Positions 51,457 to 51,511 of a DNA stretch of 51,511 nucleotides are shown piece by piece; the stretch's first letter is position 1, and each line of letters opens with the position of its first letter. The DNA comes from CAZSMC01 sp964607755 (GTDB lineage: Bacteria; Zhuqueibacterota; Zhuqueibacteria; Residuimicrobiales; Krinioviventaceae): positions 1 to 51,511 of the forward strand of contig CAZSMC010000030.1 of the NCBI GenBank assembly GCA_964607755.1. Reading direction: 5' to 3'. Below the pieces are notes generated by a model. It searched no databases, was not told where the DNA came from, and worked only from the letters and a program-made list of their open reading frames with translations. Both the position numbers and the translations under genes were made by a program.

Positions 51457-51511
51457 GGGCCCATAGCTCAACGGTAGAGCAGCGGACTCATAATCCGTTG
51501 GCTGCAGGTTC
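51457..51511 (+). tRNA. tRNA-Met (CAT anticodon), 3' end cut by window
   Basis: GGGCCCA starts the acceptor stem, GCTC...GAGC forms the D stem, GCGGA/TCCGT the anticodon stem with loop CTCATAA, so the anticodon is CAT. GGTTC of the T arm is the last sequence visible. CAT could also mark tRNA-Ile2 (lysidine-modified) or initiator tRNA; elongator Met is most likely. Confidence 0.85.

Overview
The window looks like a chromosomal piece of an uncultured member of the FCB superphylum, of the Calditrichota / KSB1 / Marinimicrobia / Ignavibacteria kind. The main clue is a C-terminal sorting domain of about 85 residues (YPNPFNPxT followed by a GVYxxxL strand) on three secreted proteins. Tat-exported sulfatases, a propeller-type hybrid sensor kinase and GH127/GH29/GH5 glycosidases fit the same group. 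A 100-N scaffold gap with identical 55-bp flanks shows that this is a draft, probably metagenome-derived, assembly.

Layout. (1) 202-9975, minus strand: a compact glycan-degradation operon, read in the order DUF1080 lipoprotein, GH127-like enzyme, glycosylasparaginase-like protein, GH5 endoglycanase with sorting domain, second GH127-like enzyme, a broken amidohydrolase, and a sulfatase. No SusC/SusD pair is present. (2) 10198-14259: a divergent propeller hybrid histidine kinase. (3) 14452-20499: a signalling cassette of a sigma-70-like protein, a small protein with a zinc-binding anti-sigma-type motif, a membrane TPR protein with a degenerate copy of that motif, a 59-aa membrane protein and a TPR-CHAT protease. 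(4) 20547-28937: nadA, a GH29 fucosidase, a GT-C-like membrane protein and an NtrB/NtrC-like two-component pair. (5) 29173-37668: a second sulfatase, a pteridine-reductase-like SDR split by the false gap, a DUF3179 lipoprotein with an in-frame UGA at its conserved Cys, an RpiA/REC-AraC chimera, a DUF4143 ATPase and a secreted beta-helix protein. (6) 38071-48443: acylating aldehyde dehydrogenase, orphan BrnA-like antitoxin, TldD/TldE, a dihaem cytochrome c, a large beta-helix protein and a GH20-like lipoprotein. (7) 48492-51511: an island of toxin-antitoxin genes and restriction-modification remnants ending at a partial tRNA-Met.

The secreted glycosidases, sulfatases and fucosidase point to degradation of sulfated, fucose- and arabinose-containing polysaccharide or glycoprotein. 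The two most interesting items are the sigma / anti-sigma-like / TPR-CHAT cassette, which resembles the protease-controlled sigma module of type III-E CRISPR loci but has no CRISPR, and the DUF3179 gene whose UGA is followed by a SECIS-like hairpin. Several genes are broken or fused (amidohydrolase, RpiA, BrnT, HigB, methylase, helicase), so real genome decay and assembly error both need to be considered.
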